Position numbers and translations under genes: made by a program
Assembly (NCBI GenBank): GCA_015657535.1
Contig: JADHZB010002041.1
Coordinates: forward strand, 170,749-234,748
Direction: 5' to 3'
Length of the DNA stretch: 64,000 nucleotides
Source: Nephromyces sp. MM_2019
Lineage: Eukaryota; Apicomplexa; Aconoidasida; Nephromycida
The notes under the pieces: generated by a model
Told to the model about the DNA's origin: nothing
Database searches by the model: none
Seen by the model: the letters and a program-made list of their open reading frames with translations, nothing else
Shown: positions 1-12,000 of the stretch, one piece after another
Layout of the letters: the number at the start of each line of letters is the position of its first letter
How positions within the stretch are numbered: the first letter of the stretch is position 1

Positions 1-298
1 TGTGCGTGTGTACGCGTGTATTTTGCATGAGCATTTATATGCATATCTCCTGTTTTTTTGTTTGTGATGTGTTTTTGATGATTTTAATGGGGGGGTTTTG
101 CTTGTTAGAGGGTACAAGTACAACTTCTTCACATATTTTTGAATCTCAATTGATGTGTGTGCCGATTTTCCTCTTCTGTCAAGATTGTACTCTGTTGCTG
201 TGTATTGTTGCACAGACACACCTATATATGAACATCAGCATGAGGACGTGCAAAAACACACAAAAGAAGTTGAAGACACCGATTGCCACGAACAGATA

Positions 299-376
299 CG
301 CACACACACACGCCTCACACACTCACACACTCACAAACCCAAAAGCCCTTCCACACCCATGACACACACACACGTG
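299..376. repeat. CA-rich microsatellite
   Basis: Interrupted (CA)n tract with CACACT and CACACG variants, lying just upstream of the first recognisable exon of the coiled-coil gene and therefore probably intronic. Short reading frames across it are rich in His and Thr and are repeat translations, not genes. Confidence 0.85.
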
Positions 377-417
377 TAGCCTAACCCCCTAACATATGAA
401 TGTGCCGATTTTTGCAG

Positions 418-3400
418 GAGGAAGAACTTAGGAAACTGCAGCAAACTGCTGCTAATATTGAACAGAAGCTCATAGAGCTACAGCATCAGAAGGAAGAATT
501 GCAACAAATTCGCACACACAATGAAGAAGAAATTGAAAATATGAGGCTTTCTTTGCAGGCAAAAGATGAGAAGATGAGCTCTTTAGTTAGCGAATTAGAG
601 AGGAAGTTGAAGTCGCTGGTAGGAGATTTTGTTGCTTTTGAAGATTTTCCTTAGTCTTCAAGCAGTGGAACTCAATGGAGATGAGATTGCTGTGTGTAGA
701 ATCACTTTTTTGCTTGCTTTTTGGTGTGTGCTGATTTTATGGTTTTTTTTATGGAGTAGCTTGGTAGTGCTTCTAGGAGAAGTGTGTGTGTGTGGGTTTT
801 AGTGTTTGTGAGTGTATGTTATTGCGTATGTGTATTCTTGTATCGGTGTGTGTTTGTGTATATGCATATGTGGGTGCGTAAGTGTGTGTGCACATGTATG
901 CATGGGTATCTTTGCGTGTGTGTACGCGTTGATTTTCTCCTCTTTCTTCTGGATGATATATTTTTTCAGTTCTTTTAAGGAACATGTATGCGTGTGTATA
1001 TGTGTTTCATGTGTACTATGCCATCTCTCTGTGTTATGACATAAATAGATGTCTTTTGAAACATGTACTATACTACACCAAGCTCTGTGTGTGTGTGTGC
1101 TCTCAAAATCTCTCGCTGATGATACTATACAGTGCTTTCTCTAGGGAAGGTATTTACGGCGTAAAGTTTGCAGGTTATTACACCAATTTCCTCTCTTCAT
1201 ACTTTCCGCTTTCTCATCATTTTTTATGGAATTTTGTGAATTTTGCTTGATTTTAGGATGAACAGAACTTCACACTAAATGATAGCAATGCCAAGCTTAA
1301 AGCAGAGATTACAATGGTAAACGCTGCAAAAGCTGAGATTCATCAGAAATTTCTTACTATACACAAAACATATTCAGCTAACCTTGAGGAGGCTCAGAAG
1401 CTGCAAGCTTCAGTGATTTCCTTGGAGGAGGTTTGGATGTAGATTTCCTTTTTAAAGGGGTTAAAGAGGAATTTAAAGATTTTCAGCGTTGAAATGGGGT
1501 TTTTGACTTTTTTGGGGGAATTTGATGCTTTGTTTGGAGGTTTTTGACGCTGTCTTTTGATTTTTAATGATTTTGTTGGAAATTATCTTGTTTTTTTATA
1601 TTTCTTAGTTTTCTTTGGGATTTGTAGCTATTTTAGAGGTTTATGATACTTTTTTGAATTTTTTTACGAATTTTTTAACTTTTTCGGAGGTTTTTTTTGA
1701 TGCTTTTTTGGACATTTGCAGTATTTGTGGGCTTCTTCGTTTTTTTTATGTTTTTGTTTTTTTTGGAGGTTTTTCTTTCTAGGTTTAGTTACCTTTTTCG
1801 ATTTTTGTTGTACTTTTCTGGCAGATTTTGCTTTTCTTTATATTTTCCCTTCTTCAGTTTAAAATATCCTCTCTTATTTTAAAACTTCTCCATCCCCCCT
1901 GATTGCAGCGATATTTGCTTTTTTTCGAGGTTTTTTCTAAGTTTCTTAGGATTCTATGTATAATATAACCAAATCCGAAGATCTGCACTTTTGCCTGAAA
2001 TTCCTAGCCTTCTGTTTTGCTCGATCAAAAACCCTACTCCTTCTCAGACGATATACACTAGGGATTTAGCAGCAGATTTTTTGAAAGTATTTCTTATTTT
2101 GTGTGAATTTGCTGTAGGAGGTGGGGTCTCTGAAAAAGCTAATTTCAATGGACAACTTGAAAAAATCTTATGAGGATTTGAGTAGGCAAAATGAAGTGTA
2201 TAAGATGGTAAGAAGGAGCTTATTTGGTAGTTTAGATTTCGCTATTTTTATTACGTTTATGCTGATGAAGTTTTTGTTGTCAAAAAGCCGATTTTGAGCT
2301 TCTTAAGGCCTTTTTTTGTGTTGAGCTTGGTGTGTGAAGGATGCAGTGGGGTTTCTTTTTTTTTCCGGTGAGGCTGTGTGTGTGTGCTCTTGGTGAAAGT
2401 GAAATTTCACTAGAGCACTGATTATTGACTGCTGAAAGCTGCTGAAGCGTGTGCAATCCTTCATTTGTTAGATTAGATTGATTTATATTTTGTATTGAAG
2501 TGGTGGTGGTGTGTTTTTTATGGGTTTCTGTGTGTGTCCTTTTTTTTGTATTTTTTCGTATTTTTTCTGTTTTTTTCACATTCATTTTAGTATTTCTCTT
2601 GACATTTGTCTTGTATGTGCTTTGCGTTTGTTTCTGGTCCTTTTTGTTTGTTTTATTGCTTCTTTTGGGGCTTTTTTGGTGCTTTTTTTATGGCGCTTTT
2701 TTTATGGCGCTTTTTTCCCAATTTATTTTCCTTCTTTAATCTTTTTTTTAATGCCTTTTTCAGTCTTTTGGTGTTCTTTTCACTTCTCTTTTACTCTTTT
2801 CTTAATAGTTTTTTAATAATTCCTTACTTGTATACACGCACGTTGAAGAGAATTTTCTGCAGAAACTCACCAAAACTTCTAAACGCTTTATTTATTAACT
2901 TCCTCCAAGCTCCCCACTATTTTTCTCTCCTTTTTCTGTGAATTTCAAACATTATCCTACCTAATTCACCTCAATTTTCTCCGTTTTTTTGGGCTTCCAG
3001 TTATGCAGTGCTCAAAACATCAATACTGCTGTATTATTCTTTCTATAATATATATATATATATATAAGTAAGCTTTACACAACTGCTAGCATAAACCTAT
3101 ATGAAGAAGAATCACAAGAGAATCGTGGATTTTTCATATGAGGACCTACTTTTTTTTCGGATAAAAATCCTCTGATTTTTTGCTTTATTTTTGAAAGAAA
3201 CAGCAGCTTTCAGTGTGTGTTATGCGTTGATGTAACTCCATCACTTACCTTAGAATTTGTATGCAGATATCGCTGTTCTTCACTGAATATTAGTTTCTGT
3301 TGATAATGCAGCGCAATATGTCTATGATTTCCTTAGTAGATTATCAAGCGAAGAAGCTTCAAATTCTTGAAGTTGAATTGGTAAGCCTTTTTTTGTTTGA

Positions 3401-4535
3401 GTATGCAATTTGCTTTTTGTGAGATTTTTCCCTGTTTGGGGGAATTGTGTGTGCATGTGTTTTTTAGAAGAGCTTTCAAGATGATGCTGAAGAGCATGCT
3501 GGGAGTGTGTTTATTTAGTAGTCTTTAGTTTACTTTTTAAGCTGTTTGTAAGTTGAGAGCTTTAATTGAAGATTTAAAGTTTAGTATAGGGGCTATGGAG
3601 TTTAGCAGTATGAATAGCTGGTGGGGAGAAATCGAACAATGTAGCATGTGGCGAATGAAGAGTCTAATGTGTGGTGATTAGGGAGGCTAGCGTATAGCTG
3701 TTGAAGAGTCTAGCACTTGGTTATCGAAGCGTCTAGCGTATAGAAGTTGAAGAGTGTAGCTGAAACTTTCGGCTTAAAAGCAAGTTTCTCTTCTTTTCTA
3801 GTTTTTACGAAAATTCTTAAAAAATTCCTTTTTTTTGCAGTTTTTCTTCTGCTTCTTCTTTTAATTGAGCACCATAGAAGATTCGTTTCCCGTAGTACAT
3901 ATAGCCTTGTTCTAGCAAATTTCCTGTTTGTATTTGACGATGATATTCTGCTCATGAAGCAAAATCTTCAGGCTTATTATGCCTCATTTTGAACAGCTTC
4001 ATGCGGTTTTTTTTTCTGCCTCTTCTTCAGTTGCATGTTAAAACTGTTCTTACAGTCCAATTCAGAATGTGTATACTTCATGTTAAATTTTCTTATAGAA
4101 TTTTATGTTTCTTAGCGTTTTGATGCTTGTGCTGCAATTTTTGTGGTTAGTGTGCAGCAACGTAGAAGATTGTTATGAATCCAGAGAAAGAGGTTTTTCT
4201 GACACTTTGAGGAAGTTGATTTTTTTCTTTTTTCTTGTCGTAATTTATCCCTTTTGTTTGGGATGCTGAAGATGCCTTTTTTGAAATAATTTCGGAACTT
4301 TTGTTAGTGAAATTTCACCTGATATATCTGATTTTATTATTCCTTCTTTTGTTTGCTATTATTGTGGAAAAATTGCTTGAAATATTTTTTTGTTGTTTAT
4401 TTCATCACTTCTTTTGCCATTGTGTTTGTGTGCATTCATGCGATACAGAAGAAAAATCCGGAAGGTCGCAATCTGCTTCAGCAGCTCGAGAGTACAGTTT
4501 CTCTGCCAAATAGCCCCTTAGCAGCCCAGGATTAG
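418..4535 (+). CDS. Coiled-coil protein, 3' exons (5' end not in view)
   Basis: Unrecognised protein. Five exons are supported: 418-618, 1257-1430, 2118-2207, 3312-3380 and 4449-4535. Each is preceded by a pyrimidine-rich AG acceptor and all but the last are followed by a GT donor (GTAGGA, GTTTGG, GTAAGA, GTAAGC). Every exon starts and ends in phase 0, with lengths of 201, 174, 90, 69 and 87 nt. Joined, they give about 206 residues. They begin with a Glu/Gln/Lys/Leu-rich coiled coil (EEELRKLQQTAANIEQKLIE, then LQAKDEKMSSLVSELERKL), continue with helical heptad-like sequence, and end in a short tail, SPLAAQD, before TAG at 4533-4535. The first exon has no start codon in context, so the gene begins further left, possibly outside the window. 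Short exons in the 1.1-kb last intron may be missed. A structural, motor or cytoskeletal role would fit any long coiled coil, but no family signature is visible. Confident that it is coding; function unknown. Confidence 0.75.
783..932. repeat. TG-rich microsatellite in intron
   Basis: Interrupted (TG)n sequence inside the first visible intron of the coiled-coil gene. A shorter pure TG run follows at about 1084-1101. The intron is generally G/T-rich on the sense strand. Confidence 0.8.
3049..3066. repeat. (TA)n run
   Basis: Perfect alternating TA run of about nine units within the third intron of the coiled-coil gene. Confidence 0.85.
3650..3765. repeat. Degenerate ~30-bp minisatellite
   Basis: Imperfect repeats built around GAAGAGTCTAGC and TCTAGCGTATAG, about 25-35 bp apart, inside the last intron of the coiled-coil gene. 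At least three degenerate copies are visible. No function can be assigned. Confidence 0.55.
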
Positions 4536-4560
4536 AAACTGACTTAAATATAGCTTGTCC

Positions 4561-5190
4561 TTCATGGGGAGATCGCCCCTAGAATCTTTGCAAAAACGAG
4601 AAGTTTTCCCTGACGCATTCCTATTCTAAAACTGTTATTTTTACAGGATTTTAAGTCTAACTTTTTGATTTTTGTGATTAGAAACTCCTTACCACGTAAT
4701 TTTTTAAAGCAAGGGTTTTTTCTCAATATATCAACGTCTGTAATTTTCTCATGAGATACTCTCGTCTCTTGTGGTAAATATTTATTTACTACTTTTAACT
4801 GTTTTGGGTGTTTAAAAAACTTGCTTTAAGATTTGATGTTTTTAGTTTATGCGTAGATCAAGGTGATTTAGAAGCTACATCAAGAGTTGTTAGACAGATT
4901 TTCTGAAAAGCCTCCCGGTTGCTCTACATTCAGATTGCCCCAAAAAATACGAGTTCCATTAGTAGCTACAAACAAGATATATTTTGCTCGGAAAGAAGAT
5001 TCCAGATTTCATGATGTATTACTAAGATGTATATCTAAAGGAGAGATATTTAGCAATCCAGATAGTTTAGAGCTCCCGATGTGTTAATCCCGGCTTTACC
5101 AATGTATATTACACATTTGGAGTGGGCAAGAAGAAAACTGCTGTTCTCTTTGCTGATTGCTCGAAAGAAAAGCATAGATCGCTTTATTCC
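4561..5190 (+). pseudogene. dnaE: Decayed alphaproteobacterial-type dnaE (Pol III alpha, PHP domain) remnant
   Basis: A fragment of the bacterial replicative polymerase alpha subunit, broken across frames. The clearest block (about 4878-5086) reads PLVATNKIYFARKED, then FHDVLL..CISKG and NPDSLELP. This corresponds to the family stretch 'PLVATN..YFA..E...AHD.LLCIA.G' within the PHP domain; the YFA after VATN is typical of alphaproteobacterial DnaE. In another frame just upstream (about 4853-4945) are GDLEATSRVVRQIF, an in-frame TGA, then LLYIQIAPKN, matching the 'IFGDRLY.E.QRH' segment that precedes it. Downstream, AVLFADCSKE (about 5139-5168) matches 'ALFADLPEA' in a third frame. GEIAPRI (4566-4586) may be an upstream piece, but it is separated by about 250 nt of unmatched DNA. 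About 20 residues between the QRH and VATN regions are missing. Eukaryotic nuclear and mitochondrial genomes do not normally carry family C polymerases, so transfer from a bacterium is inferred. Frame breaks argue for a pseudogene. A weaker alternative is a spliced nuclear gene, since TTATGCGTAG before the first block could act as an acceptor. Confidence 0.72.
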
Positions 5191-6963
5191 TTTGAATACC
5201 CTTTGGGCTTGTTCTGCATATATATTTTTCCAATTTTCTCGCAATCATTTGCTGAGAAAAATTAGCCTTCAACTAAGTGTAGCCGACGGATAAAGATGTA
5301 GTGTGATCCTGCTCTTATTCTTTCGCTGGTATTTAAAGGGAATTTGAAGCGAATACTTGCGTTAATTAACCACTTTCTCAAGGATATTGCTACCTTTTTT
5401 ATCTTTTCTCAGCATCTAGTTTGTCGCTAGCACTATTTAGGTATTTTTTAAACTATAAACCGCAATTCCAGACTATTTTTTGCTGCTCGCCTATATTGAA
5501 GGGACTAATTCTTCAAACCCGATGGCGGCAGCCGCTTTGAGATATTTTAACCTGTAGAGATTTGCTTTCAAAAATCCCTTGGAATTAAGCTTTTCAACGG
5601 TTATAATAGTTCAGCTTCCTCTCTTATCTATGCCAAAGGATTTTTTTGATAATTAAAAACCTCAGTTTGGCGTCTTGGCTGCACTCCAGTTTCGGAGAAT
5701 TAGTCTGTGCTTCTTGATTTGTGAATTAGCTACTTTATAGTTACGGCACCTTTCTTGAGGCTGAAAAAAATATTTTCCTAGGAGCCTCCCAAAGAATTAT
5801 CCTTATTCATCTTCTTCCACGCAATTTGTCCTGAAAAATAACAAGCTTTCCGCTGAGCGACGGACTAAGTTTCAGTTCAATATCTGTATTCTGGGTATAT
5901 TTTTGAGTTTTACTTTGAATATTATTCAAAGATGTATTTTTTGTCCGATTTTTGAGGAAGCAATATGAGAGTCAGCGCTAAAATGGGTAGTTCTTCCGCG
6001 CCTATTCAAGCACGCGCATTAATATTTTCATATTTTGCAGCTCAGGATAACTTATCATTGCAAGTATCATTCTTCAGTATGCTTGCCTAAATTATGCTGA
6101 CAAAAAATGGCTCGTGCAGCCAAGTGAACAACGTTCGTTGCTAGAAGTTAAAAGAGCATTAAGGTCTCTAACTGAAAGGGCAAATCAAATCTTATTGCTA
6201 TTTTTTTGGGTTAGAAGGCAAAATGAATAAATTAATATCCCTTGTGTAATCTTTTTGTTATGCACATAATTAGATTTCTCTGTACCTGCGACCAGCTTAT
6301 AATTTTTTCACTAAAAAATGAGTTTAGATCATTAATCTTAGAATTCCCTAATTTTAATACTAGCTTCCAAATAGTCAGGTAAAAATGTTATACGCAAGTC
6401 TACACATGGGGTACGAGGATATATGTAGTACTTTACTCTTTATATGCAACTTCTTTATAATTTCAGGATGCATGCAACTGTTTCAAGCTACGTTTAACCC
6501 TATCGGATTGCACATACACTAATTTGGCTTGCCTCTATTTGACAAGAGATTATATATGCCAAACTGTTGCCCCTCATGGAGTGACAGCAAAGATTGATAC
6601 CAAAACTTATTTTCCAAGAAGGAAAAGTTTCTATTGACCCAGATGAAGCTGCAATTGAAAAAAGTTCGAATTTATGTGCGAAATAAACGCTCAGAGCGAA
6701 GTTTTATTGGGCATTAGTCGCTTATTTAACTCTTTTTTGGAACTAATTTTATGTACGCAGTTGCCGCATTTTCACTGTCCTCTTAAGATACTTTATATGA
6801 TAGCGTGCGCGCGATTTCCCTATAGTGCGCGCAAGCGTTTTAATTTCCGTACGAAAATCAAAATTAGTAATCGAGAGTTAAGAATAGTTGCTAATAGTAT
6901 TATGAATTTCTTCTTCCCTAGGTCCTCTACCCTTTCGCTGGCACAGCTTTGAACCGCAGCTAA

Positions 6964-7107
6964 TCTCTTGTGGAGCACTTGTTTGGCAGTTCTTGCAAAG
7001 GACGCATCGTTATAATCACTGCTAGTGAGCTATGTGGAAATGCATGTTTTTGTGGAGTTCCAGCAAATAATAGCATTGCCCATCAGATGGATGGCGCTTC
7101 TGAATAG
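6964..7107 (+). other. Protein-like open stretch, unidentified
   Basis: Open between TAA and TAG, with no splice context obvious. It reads SLVEHLFGSSCKGRIVIITA followed by SELCGNACFCGVPANN. The hydrophobic IVIIT strand and Cys-rich loop look like a folded domain rather than random translation, but I do not recognise the family. It lies about 1.8 kb beyond the dnaE relic. Confidence 0.25.
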
Positions 7108-7295
7108 TTTCAGTGTGGCAGCGAAATTAAAATGAGCTTCCACGTGTGTAGTGATTTAAGTTTTAGGATAGCTTACGAAGCTGCATAAGTCGCTGTGCTA
7201 TGGCACAAAACTTGATACCCTGAAGAATACATCTCGAAGTGTGATTACCATCATCTTTTTTTATTGGCTTGATCATCTTTCGAGGCAGTACGTCA

Positions 7296-7470
7296 GCATA
7301 CTCAAAGCATCAGCAACGCTAGCATGTACTTAAACTGTCACCAAAGCTGCGAACATAAACTATCAGCTTTGGCGTATTTAAACTATCACCAACGTGAGCA
7401 TGTACTTCACTATCACCAACATTAGCACAGTGAAACTATCAGCAACATTAGTGTGTGCCGCAACTATCAA
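7296..7470. repeat. Degenerate ~30-bp minisatellite
   Basis: Repeating pattern AACTATCACCAAC / ATTAGCA / GTGAAACTATCAGCAAC, recurring about every 28-32 bp with substitutions. Five to six degenerate copies are visible. It sits in the gene-poor stretch between the dnaE relic and the kleisin gene. Confidence 0.65.
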
Positions 7471-9065
7471 CGTAAAGGCTATATCACCTCTCGCAGCACT
7501 TTGAAAGCAAAATTTAAAGGGATTACATCCACTTTGGCCTTTACCCCGTGATGACTCAGCTTGTACCAAATATGAAAACATCTTGTACTGCCAATTACCC
7601 TGCTATTAGCCGCGGGGGCAACCTTATGGCTCGGCGATGTATTTAAAATTCGCACAATTAGCTACCTGTGCGATGGGGCCGTGGTATAAGTTTTTTTGGA
7701 GCTTTCACAGTCTTTTGATTTCATCTCACTTGTCTTGTCACCTTAAGCGACTATGCTGATAGCTATCCTTCGCTATATTTTTGCTGTCCTTTTTTTTATC
7801 CCTACGTGGGGGGAAATAGCAAAGAAAAAAAATGAGCTTGCTCTGCGTAGTTAATGCTAGTCGTACTGCTGCGACATTGCTGACAGAGCTACGTAAAAAT
7901 AATTGTAGCGTGCAATATATACAGGTGAGCTGTAACAACTATGCAGCTCCGTAATATTCTCTACAAAATATTGCCAGCGTCTAGCCATTCTACTGCTTCC
8001 CCTATGCTTCTGGATTATATTACACTGCACATCAACCCACAGACGTATATTCCGAAAAAGGGCCAAAAAAAACCACAATATCGCGAAACTCATTCTTCAT
8101 ATTATCTGTATTCCCTCTGTAACAATGATGCATTTTTTTTCCGGGTAGCCGCTGTCAGTAAAAAACCACGAAATCACTCATTTATCGAGCTTCTTTAAGA
8201 TATACGCAAAATAGTTTATCAAATTTTCGTTCATTGGGCAGCAAACAATTATCGTTTATTTCTGAAAAAAAAGTAGCCACTTTGTCCCAGCAAACTATTC
8301 AGTCTCAAAAAATGGCGATATCTGGAAGAGACGTTCAGCTTCAAGGCATCCTTTACGACGCTAAATGTGGGTACCGCAGCGTTTGACTTGCCGCTTGCAT
8401 TAGTTTGCATGCTATATTGCTTTTCGAAACGATAATTAAGTTTTTTAGGCAGCTTCGATTTTGCTGCTATTCACTAATAGCGCAGAATAAATAAGCTAAG
8501 TTTTGGTACTTAAGGAAAATTATATAAAGTAACACTTTTTTTTGGAGGGGCAACGAAGAAAAAATTTTTTGAATATCACAAAAAAGCCTAAGTTATCTGA
8601 AATTTCTTCCAAAAAATTTGTGTAAGTAGCAGCCAATTGCCTCATGAATTATAATTTAAAGATGTAAATTAGCTTAAAAAACACACTTAAATGGTGTTGT
8701 TAGATACAAACATTGCGCTAGTTAAACAAAACTGATGGAAAGATTATTCCATCGTGGAGATAAGATTTTAAAAGTAATTTGCAGCTACTTCAATGTCGCC
8801 GCAAAGTTATAACCTTTCTAGGTAAGCAACAGAGGTACTTGTACGAAACACTACAGCAGCAATTTAATCGGCTTATCTTTAGTATACCTTATAAATCGGG
8901 GAGCTTACAATAAAAAATCCATGCGCATGATATCTCAGAAAGAGTAATCATTATTTTCACCTTACTGCACCTGGGACTGGCAAATCTGCGCTATAATTTT
9001 TTTTTGCAAACTTTGATAGGAGAAAAACTTTGTACTTTCCTGATACTCTGCAAATTTTTTTACAG

Positions 9066-12000
9066 CTTCTATGGGACAACTCTGGACTGTTGGAACTATA
9101 GGTGTAGATGCAACATTAGGGGGCCATAAGCTGTTCCAAAAGCGCTCAATCACCGCTTTATATCTTCAACAATACATTGATGACTTTAAGCTTATTGCGA
9201 AAGACTTAAACCTAAGACATTCTGGCGCCATGCTTTTTGGGCTATCAATGCTAGTTTATAAACAATGTGATTACTTAGATAAAGATGTTACCCTGTTCAT
9301 GAAAAAGGTAAGCTATCAGCTTTTTCGAAACCTATCGGCAAAAACTTTGAATAAGTGAACATGAAATAAAATTAATATAATATTTGAATTGTTGTCTACA
9401 TATTTACGCAGCAATCTTATTTTTTAGGCTTTATTCCAAGCCTTCATTTTAATTCAGTTTTTTTAAAGTTTAAGTCAAGAATACGTCGCAATATAATTGG
9501 TTTTAGCTTATTTTTTTGCTCTTTTTAATTTTTTTGTATGGGAACACCTGAAAAAATTTTCCGACTCTGTTCAAAATTTAAGCAGCACTATAAATAAGAC
9601 AATTCACTCAGACTTAATGATAAAAGAAAGAACCTTTGGATAGCCAATTGAAAAAATGATATTTTTTACTGAATAGTCCAACTTAAAGAAATATCGCTTG
9701 GTTCCCTAGATTAACTTTTTTGAATTTTTTGGTCATCCAGCTTGCCGTATTCTGCCTTCTGCATAAATTTTGTACCCGTGTGCATCACTTGCCTTTTTGT
9801 GAAGATGTATAACAAAAACAATTCTGAATTCAAAAACAATCTACTAAATTGGTATTGATTTATAATTGCTACCTTTATCAATAATTATATGTTTTTTTTA
9901 AGCTCCACTTAGTTATTGTAAAGCCTTGGCTACGCATGCTTGGCATCACTTTCTAAAATGTTGCTACTTTATTAAACTTTGCAGTATAAGCTTAGACTTT
10001 AAATTTTTGAATGTAACAAAAGTCTTCTCGTATCGTAATAGCCTGTTTAAATAACTTAGGTTTAAATCGATCCTCATGAGCGGAGACACCGTTGAATTTT
10101 CTATTGACGGCATAGAGCAGCTTGAGGTTTGAGTTTTTGGGTATGAAGAGGATTTTATGAGCCGATTTGCATGATTGCTGACTACCCTGTGCTACAAGCA
10201 TATCACAGTAAATTCATAGCTCGCGCTCCTCTCTTTGAGAGTACAATAAGAGAAAATTCAAAAATTCTAGATATTACAGGCTGGTTCAAATTTCCAGCAC
10301 TGAAAGCAGTTAAATTGATAAAACTTTAAGGAAAAGTATTTTTTCAAAGTGCCCATGATTTAAAAAAAAAGAAATTTTATCAGTCCAGCACGAAGTTGGG
10401 TATCTATTTAAGCACCGGAAAGATTTATGGTATTTTGCTCTTTGAAACGTCATTTTTTGGCTGCTTAAATCTAAAAATTTGTGCTTTGCAACTGCAGTGC
10501 ACCAAAGAACTAATTAATGAAACGGTTTTGAGGATGCAAGGAGATTTAGCTACTATACCCGCCTCTCGTTCACGCGGAAGGAAGCATACCAATGTGGGAG
10601 TTGAAAACGACCAACCAGCGCGAATCTTGGACTACGAAGAAATAAAGCTTGAAAATGTATATTTAAACACTTTTAGTGTTCCTAAAAGTAGCACAGTCTG
10701 CTAAGCTGAAATTTTTTATTTAAAAGTCCTTAAATAGTGTAGAAAGCGTGTATTTTCCCCGCTATATGAAGATTCTTGGTTTCTTTAGTTTTATTGCAAT
10801 CAACAATTTGGTTCCTAAAATTGGGTTTTTATGACTGAAACTGCTTTTAACTTTTTTTTTACTTATTTTATAAAAGCGAATCAAAATCTTGGTACTTTGT
10901 GATTTCACGCATTTTATTTATACAGCAGGAGAGGCTAAAAAATGGGAGCCATCAAATCCAATTTAGCAGGCCTAAGCACATGATGGCGGTGGAGGACATA
11001 ACGCTAATGGAAGATGCCAATGACTCGGTTAAAATTTTTTTTGATAATTGCCTGATACTGGAATAAAACTTTGGTTTTTTTATTTTCAGAAGAATGAAAT
11101 TACACCTTAATTATACAAAAATAAATCTTACGGAGTACCTTAAAAAAAAGTCTTTTGGACTGCCTTTCGCATATATGTATATGATTACAATCACTAGACT
11201 ACATTTAACCACCTTGTGATAAAAATAATTTTGATATAAAATGCATCTTCATAATAAACTACGTTGAAATATCTTTTCAAAATTCATATAAAAAATTAAA
11301 TAGTAAGAAATGATAGTAATACGTTTTTGATTTAATTTTTGCTACGCAGTTTTTAGCTATTCCCGGAGACTATCATGAAGACCCAAACTTATTTGATCCC
11401 TTAAACGCTGGCATGACAGTCCTATCGCCAGACTTACCTGCAGACTATTTTAATAACCAAAAACATCAAGGCGGTACAGAACACACCGAATTTTTGCGAC
11501 TTTTTCTTTACCAAACACTTGTTTTGCTCTACTTTTTTTTAATTTTATGGGAAATCTGTAATCTGAGTAATTTAATTTTAAAAATACTTAAGAAACTTTG
11601 CTCTGTCTTAACAATGTTTGTAATTGAGACTTCAATTTGTTTAGTCAAAAAATTTCAATTGCCATATTTCCTGCTAAAAACTTAAAACGCTTAACGTAAT
11701 ACTATACTTTTAGCTGCTTAACTTTATATTTAGAATGGAAAATAAGGCAAAAATTATATAATTTATGTATATGTTCTCTACAGATTCTCCATCAAAGCGA
11801 TTCAAACATGCGTTTGAAGAAAGTTCTATCACAGCTTTGGAAAAAAATGATGCATTTTCGCTTTTATATAATATGGTAACCAGTATTTTTTGCTCGTAGC
11901 TACTAGCATACTGCTAACATTGAAAGATTGCTTATTTAAATTTAGTAACTTTGGGTTGAGGAAGACAGGAATGTTTTCATAATATTGAGGATGGGGTGGC

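Larger units (their letters stand above)
5191..9065. other. Long stretch with no assignable gene
   Basis: About 3.9 kb without a convincing exon chain. Isolated protein-like bits occur: QEGKVSIDPDEAAIEKSSN near 6610-6665, a 48-codon open stretch at 6964-7107, and a short Met-initiated frame at 8311. None has a recognisable family. The stretch could hold further decayed bacterial DNA like the adjoining dnaE relic. It must also hold the missing first exon of the downstream kleisin gene. Confidence 0.5.

Noticed and set aside
2280..2941. Several 80-110-codon Phe/Leu-rich frames
   Set aside because: They are translations of T-rich intron sequence within the coiled-coil gene, not membrane proteins.
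5500..5560. PDGGSRFE considered as the DnaE catalytic 'GPGRGS' region
   Set aside because: Only three residues agree and no neighbouring motif (PDIDIDF) follows.
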